NCBI RefSeq assembly: GCF_000525875.1
Contig: NZ_AODF01000034.1
Location: 1-35,535, forward strand
Reading direction: 5' to 3'
DNA: 35,535 nucleotides
Source: Listeria floridensis FSL S10-1187
Lineage (GTDB): Bacteria; Bacillota; Bacilli; Lactobacillales; Listeriaceae
Below the pieces are notes generated by a model that saw nothing but the letters and a program-made list of their open reading frames with translations, ran no database searches and was not told the DNA's origin. Shown here piece after piece: positions 31,504 to 35,535 of this stretch. Every line of letters starts with the position of its first letter. Position 1 is the first letter of the stretch. A program made the translations under genes and the position numbers.

Positions 31504-32170
31504 ATGGAGTCAAGAAATTTAAGAAAGAAAAAGGAAGACACACAAGCTAACAAACAAAATTTTGATTTATCTAGTGAAACATTTACTCTGAAACTGGGGT
31601 CTGGAATTGGAATGAGCTTTATATTTATTCCTTGCTATTATCTTAAAGTGGATGATACCGCCTTTCATTGGATTGAAAACCAGTTCGTTTTATTACTTCT
31701 GATTCTATTGGGGGCGATGGTTCTCATTGAAGTTTATATGCTAATCAATACTTCGACTCTAATTAAAATGAAAAGTAGGGCATTGAAAAAAAAGTGAAAA
31801 GTCTACAAAAACATTCGATCAAGAATATAGAATCGAATTCTGGAAAAATGGTCTCCTAGTTGTAATCAAAATAATTGTTATGTGTTTCGGGGTAATAGCA
31901 TTAGTCACATCTAAATTTAATGTCCAAGATCTAGAAATAACCTCTCTTTTGATAAGAACGGAAAATAAAGTGATTTCAGGTGTTCCAGCGGTGATGACCT
32001 ACATATTTATTTTAGTCGTTGGTTTTACCCTCATTTTCGCTGAAGTATTGACATATGTAACTTTGCTTATTCAAAATTTCAAGCTAGCCATCGTCGATTC
32101 AAAAGATCGATTAAGTGCGATCATTGCCATCGTTGGTGTTGCAATCTCGCTAATCGCAATTTTTAAATAA
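31504..32170 (+). CDS. Four-helix membrane protein, unknown, +1 in an A8 run
   Basis: ATG 31504 after GAGGTG. The first frame (two helices, from GIGMSFIFIPCYYLKV) stops at 31797; with seven A's at 31786-31793 it continues KSEKSTKTFDQEYRIEFWKN into two more helices (VIKIIVMCFGVIALVT and on), 221 residues in all. Possibly a further immunity protein of the LXG island, but not similar to the MKSPWIP pair. Confidence 0.55.
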
Positions 32171-32337
32171 TGATCATTCCTGAGTTCGACAATAGTAAGT
32201 TTAAAGCTGTGAAAGCAATCGCGAATCGAGCTGTAATTATTGGATATGATAGTAAAGGAACCATTGTCTTTATAAGGCGCAATGATACTGATTACAGTGG
32301 AAACGAGTATCCTGATCCAGATATAAAGAATCAATGA
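32170..32337 (+). CDS. Small protein coupled to the membrane protein
   Basis: 55 residues; its ATG overlaps the previous stop (TAATG). MIIPEFDNSKFKAVKAIANR then AVIIGYDSKGTIVFIRRN, beta-rich. Unknown. Confidence 0.4.
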   Translation: MIIPEFDNSKFKAVKAIANRAVIIGYDSKGTIVFIRRNDTDYSGNEYPDPDIKNQ

Positions 32338-32387
32338 AAAGTTATTTGACGAATCACTAACACAGGAGTGATTGGAATAATTTAGTA

Positions 32388-32507
32388 AGAGTCTAAAATT
32401 TATAAGATATGGAATAGATCGATTCCTGTGAAAACAAGCTGTTCGCTCGTCAGCAGCTTGTTTTTTAGTGAGGAATTATCTCATAAGAATCAAGAAAAAA
32501 GAATGAA
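32388..32507. repeat. About 120-bp block, copy 2, containing a terminator
   Basis: Second copy of the block at 31080-31201, with the terminator AAAACAAGCTG/CAGCTTGTTTT-type hairpin at 32431-32466. Both copies end a membrane-protein operon. Confidence 0.75.
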
Positions 32508-32565
32508 TCACCCCCTTCTATAGAACCCTGCTTTTTGATGTACAGGAATGAGAATTAGCCGTCTA

Positions 32566-32769
32566 TCAAGAAGAATGAAGGTTCCTTACATTAATGAGTA
32601 GGGGATGATGGGCAACCTGCTGTCGAGAAAGCCCGTGTTGTTTCTTCCACAAGATGAAAGCACTACGAGAAATGTCTAGTTCTTGAATAATCCAGGTATC
32701 TGAATGGGTTGCTCGTAAGCGGCCGTATTCTTCTTTTGCAAACAGGATTAACTTTTGTTCGACCGTCAA
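32566..32769 (-). CDS. Small helix-turn-helix-like protein, possibly a transposase fragment
   Basis: 67 residues from TTG 32769: MTVEQKLILFAKEEYGRLRA, then a likely helix-turn-helix (IIQELDISRSAFILWKKQHG). The pattern recalls the first open frame of transposases. It abuts the IS3 end at 32795, has no ribosome site and may be a remnant of another element. Confidence 0.35.
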   Translation of the reverse strand: MTVEQKLILFAKEEYGRLRATHSDTWIIQELDISRSAFILWKKQHGLSRQQVAHHPLLINVRNLHSS

Positions 32770-32794
32770 TGGGAATCCTTTGCACCTGGATCAA

Positions 32795-33567
32795 TGTCAA
32801 TAAAGTAGACACAAAAAAAGAATAATTCATAAATTATTGAAATAAAAGCTCTCTCTTTCTTCTGGTGTAAACATACTGATGGTTGAATGAGGGTGATGCC
32901 GATTATAAAAACTTTCAATGTATTCAAAACAAGCAAGTTGCACCTCTTGAATAGAAAAAAGTTCTCCGATCGAATTCTTCTTTTTTCATATATTTAAAAA
33001 AGGCTTTGGTCAAGGCATTATCCTAAGGATAAGCTTTTTTTGAATAAGAAGTAATCATGTCATTCTCATCCAGCCATCTGCGACATTATTTGGCTGTATA
33101 CTGTGACCTTCGGTCACTATGGATGAGGACAGATTGGCATGGCTTACGTTGTTTATAGGACATTTCTAAGGCTTGAAGAGCTAACTCTATATTGATTCTG
33201 TTAGAGACATGCAAGCAATAATTTTCCGTAAAAATAAGTCCATGACAAGGCATAAATAAACAAAGCTTTTTCCTACGGGGATGTAAGAAAAACCCGTTGT
33301 CCAAACTTGATTCGGTGAAGGTGGATTAAAGGCTTGCTTTAAATGATTGGGATAAGAGGAAGGGGGCTCTTCATCTATTTTTATCTTGGCATAACTCGGT
33401 TTTATGGTAGACATTTGAGGTAACTGAAGCTGACGAAGCAGCCGATAAACACTTTCTAAGCTGATGGATACGCCATAATCACGCTTTAAAACAGCTTGAA
33501 TTTTAGAAGAACTAAAGAGAATGAATTCACTTCTTCCTTTTAATGTAATAGATTTCAAACAATCCAA
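32795..33567 (-). mobile_element. IS3-family (IS150-like) remnant with broken transposase orfB
   Basis: The right-hand terminus TGTCAATAAAGTAGACAC lies at 32795-32812. On the minus strand, transposase orfB pieces appear in several frames: IQAVLKRDYGVSISLESVYR and LLRQLQLP, YPNHLKQAFNPPSPNQVW, VMDLFLRKII, then in another frame SVLIHSDRRSQYTAK (second catalytic Asp region), then NRHHPHSTISMF at the end. The first catalytic Asp (usually in WxTDxTYI) is not in place: the sequence reads WTTGFSYI. orfA and the other end are missing; 33568-33806 holds only possible fragments. The element is dead. Confidence 0.75.
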
Positions 33568-33806
33568 GTCTTGCGATATATGTCAAAGAAGAAGCGAGTA
33601 AGACCAAAACGTTGATGAACAGTAAATCTGTCCAAACTCATTGTGATTGGTTTTCTTGTTGTCATAAAAGTGACAAATAAAATAATGAAAATCCATCCCA
33701 AAGGCATAGTAGAGAAATAACATTTTCAGTTAAGATTAAGAAAAGGAGGCTTACGTACTTAACTAAGAGTAAGAATATTTTTATGGGAAGGAAAGAGTAG
33801 TAAAAT

Positions 33807-35535
33807 ATGACAAAAAAGCAAACTAAGAAAAATCATTACATGAAAAAAGGGTTTACCGCTTTACTTATTGCAAATGTTTTAGCTTCACCCATGATTACAA
33901 ATTTCGCACCACAAGTAGGTATGGCAGCTGAGTCCGATTTACAGTCAAAATCAATTAGTACTATGGCAAACACAACTGGAGCAGCTGCAATTGACGATCC
34001 CGTTAGAATGCCGGTTATCGGAAATGTAATGGATACGAAAATCTCAGATTATGGGATTTTCGGTTTTAATGCTACACCAGGTTCAACTGTGTACGTTACA
34101 TTCGGTTCAATCACGCGTACCGTAACAGTAGGATCGACAGGTTACTGGGCGATCACTGCACTTGACGGCTTAGTTCCAGCTAATATGGCTGTTGGAACTA
34201 AAGTTTCAGCTTATGCAGTACTGAACGGTGTATACAGTAAAACAGATACAACTTATGTAAAAACTGCTGTTCGTGGTCCTGGTACGAACGGTGATGGCAC
34301 TGGTATTGCCATTCCTGTAGTAAGCAAACCTGTAACTAGCAGAGATACTACTATTTCGTTCAGTGCGTCCTCAACTACAACTTTATATGCGAATATCAAT
34401 GGGCAGATTTATACGACTCCAGCTAGTGCTGAATCACTCACTATTCCAAGACAAGCACCAGGCACTGAAATTATTCTTTACTGTGTAGAGGGTAATCATA
34501 CAGGTTATCTTGGAAGAACTGTAGTGCTTTATGAAGAAGGCGACGCTCTAGCAACACCTACTGTAAATACTGTAAAAGATAATCAAACTCTTGTTACAGG
34601 TACTGGTCCAGCTAATACAACCTTAACTCTCTACGTTAATGGCAATGCGGTTGGAACTGGAACAGTCAGCTCAACTGGTCAATATTCAATTAATATGAAT
34701 TCGACTTATCCTGCTGGAACTATAATTCAAGCAAAAGCTGTCAACAGCTATGGCGATGAAAGCCCATATGGAAGTACAACTGTAATAACTAGTGTCAGCT
34801 TAGCTGCCCCAACAATTAATACAGTGAAAAGCACAGACACAGTCGTAACAGGGACATCTACACCAAACACACAAATTGTCTTAACGATCAATGGAACGCA
34901 ATATACTGGAACTACGGGTTCTAATGGGCAGTATTCGGTGACGATTCCTAAACAAGCTGTAGGGACATTAGTTACGGCGCAAGCGAAAAGTGGAACGGAT
35001 ACTTCTCCAACTACTTCAACAACTGTTATTGCAGGTACAATTGCAACACCAACGATTAACACGGTGACAACAGACGATACGCTAGTAAAAGGAACGGCTC
35101 CGGCGAACTCGAAAGTAACGCTTACAATTCCACAAGGTGACGGTTCCACAAAAACATGGGCTGGCACAGCTGATTCAAGTGGGAACTATGCCATTACGAT
35201 TGCTAAGCAAGCTGTAGGCACGAAAATTGAAGTGATTGCTGAAAAAGACGGTATCACTTCAGACAAAGCTTCTACAACTGTTATTCAAGGCGCTCTTAAA
35301 ACGCCAACAATTAATGGATTAACAACAGACGATACGCTAGTAAAAGGAACGGCTCCGGCGAACTCGAAAGTAACGCTTACAATTCCACAAGGTGACGGTT
35401 CCACAAAAACATGGGACTGGCACAGCTGATTCAAGTGGGAACTATGCCATTACGATTGCTAAGCAAGCTGTAGGCACGAAAAATTGAAAGTGATTGCTGA
35501 AAAAGAACGGTATCACTTCAGACAAAGCTTCTACA
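33807..35535 (+). CDS. Secreted Ig-repeat surface protein, 3' end outside window and frameshifted
   Basis: ATG 33807 with a basic start, hydrophobic core (GFTALLIANVLASPM) and a probable signal cleavage near GMAAES. Two less regular beta domains follow (about residues 60-250), then Ig-like repeats of 80-85 residues, each starting (T/A)PTxN and including (V/T)xGT...AN and (Y)(A/S)(V/I)TI(P/A)KQAVGT. The last two repeats are nearly identical in DNA with a 255-bp period. At 35416 an extra A ends the frame (stop at 35429), but the downstream sequence continues the repeat with three more extra A's, so the frameshift is probably an error near the end of a contig. Likely an adhesin or cell-surface protein. 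Confidence 0.75.
35047..35535 (+). repeat. Tandem 255-bp repeats in the Ig-repeat gene
   Basis: The segment from GACGATACGCTAGTAAAAGG at 35073 recurs at 35328 almost unchanged. Such recent tandem repeats are prone to misassembly. Confidence 0.75.

Noticed and set aside
31504..31797. Two separate membrane genes at 31504-31797 and 31880-32170
   Set aside because: The second has no ribosome site and its frame is open back to the A8 run at the end of the first, so one frameshifted gene is more likely.
34556..35535. CRISPR-like array
   Set aside because: The repeats are in-frame 80-85 codon protein repeats with no spacer structure.

Overview
The window is low-GC DNA from a Gram-positive bacterium of the class Bacilli (Bacillaceae or Listeriaceae-like; I cannot narrow it further). 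AAGGAGG-type ribosome sites, TTG/GTG starts, Rgg, WXG100/LXG, DUF1433, DUF3958 and DUF4176 proteins and Fst- and TxpA-like toxins all point that way. It reads as accessory DNA, most likely a piece of a plasmid: two ParA loci, a serine resolvase next to a res-like site, a truncated UvrX-type polymerase, two type I toxin genes, IS3 remnants and long gene-poor stretches full of inverted repeats. I see no replication initiator, no type VII secretion (T7SS) machinery, and no tRNA, rRNA or CRISPR array.

Layout. 1-865: C-terminus of an Ig-like surface protein. 1.4-4.0 kb (minus strand): a PD-(D/E)xK nuclease-like protein, two small membrane proteins and an Fst-like toxin. 4.0-6.9 kb: res site, resolvase, ParA with a small partner, and a HEPN-like protein. 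7.0-9.5 kb: a DUF1433 lipoprotein divergent from a lipase with a C-terminal helical domain plus a helical partner, resembling the TslA/TilA T7SS toxin-immunity module. 9.6-12.4 kb: a DNA-binding protein, operator repeats, a 38-bp perfect palindrome, a DUF5388-type ParB, and a truncated ParA joined head-on to a truncated UvrX. 12.4-15.5 kb: gene-poor, repeat-rich DNA. 15.5-19.1 kb: an Rgg regulator with a divergent 20-codon peptide gene, then an ABC ATPase, a membrane subunit and a secreted Trp/Tyr-rich peptide. 19.2-22.5 kb: a holin-like toxin with its antisense RNA, pseudogenes, structured DNA and a secreted basic peptide with a partner gene. 22.7-32.4 kb: two LXG toxin cassettes with WXG100, helical partners, paired membrane immunity proteins and DUF4176 proteins. 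32.5-33.6 kb: IS3 remnant. 33.8 kb to the end: start of a secreted Ig-repeat protein.

The most notable system is the Rgg locus. Two promoters, one for the 20-residue peptide and one for the ABC operon, carry the same palindrome (TGTATCTAAAGATA plus 1-2 matching bases) followed by an extended -10. Each is exactly 50 bp from the first base of the palindrome to the last base of the -10. This is the layout expected of a quorum-sensing circuit that switches on its own pheromone and an export/bacteriocin-like operon. The second theme is T7SS-dependent antagonism: one reverse-domain lipase toxin and two glycine-zipper LXG toxins with their immunity genes, all needing a secretion machine encoded elsewhere.

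Caution on sequence quality: at least ten otherwise intact genes are broken by a single-base gain or loss, nearly always in an A or T homopolymer, and the last 130 bases carry four extra A's relative to an upstream repeat. I treat most of these as probable sequencing or assembly errors and give corrected gene spans.
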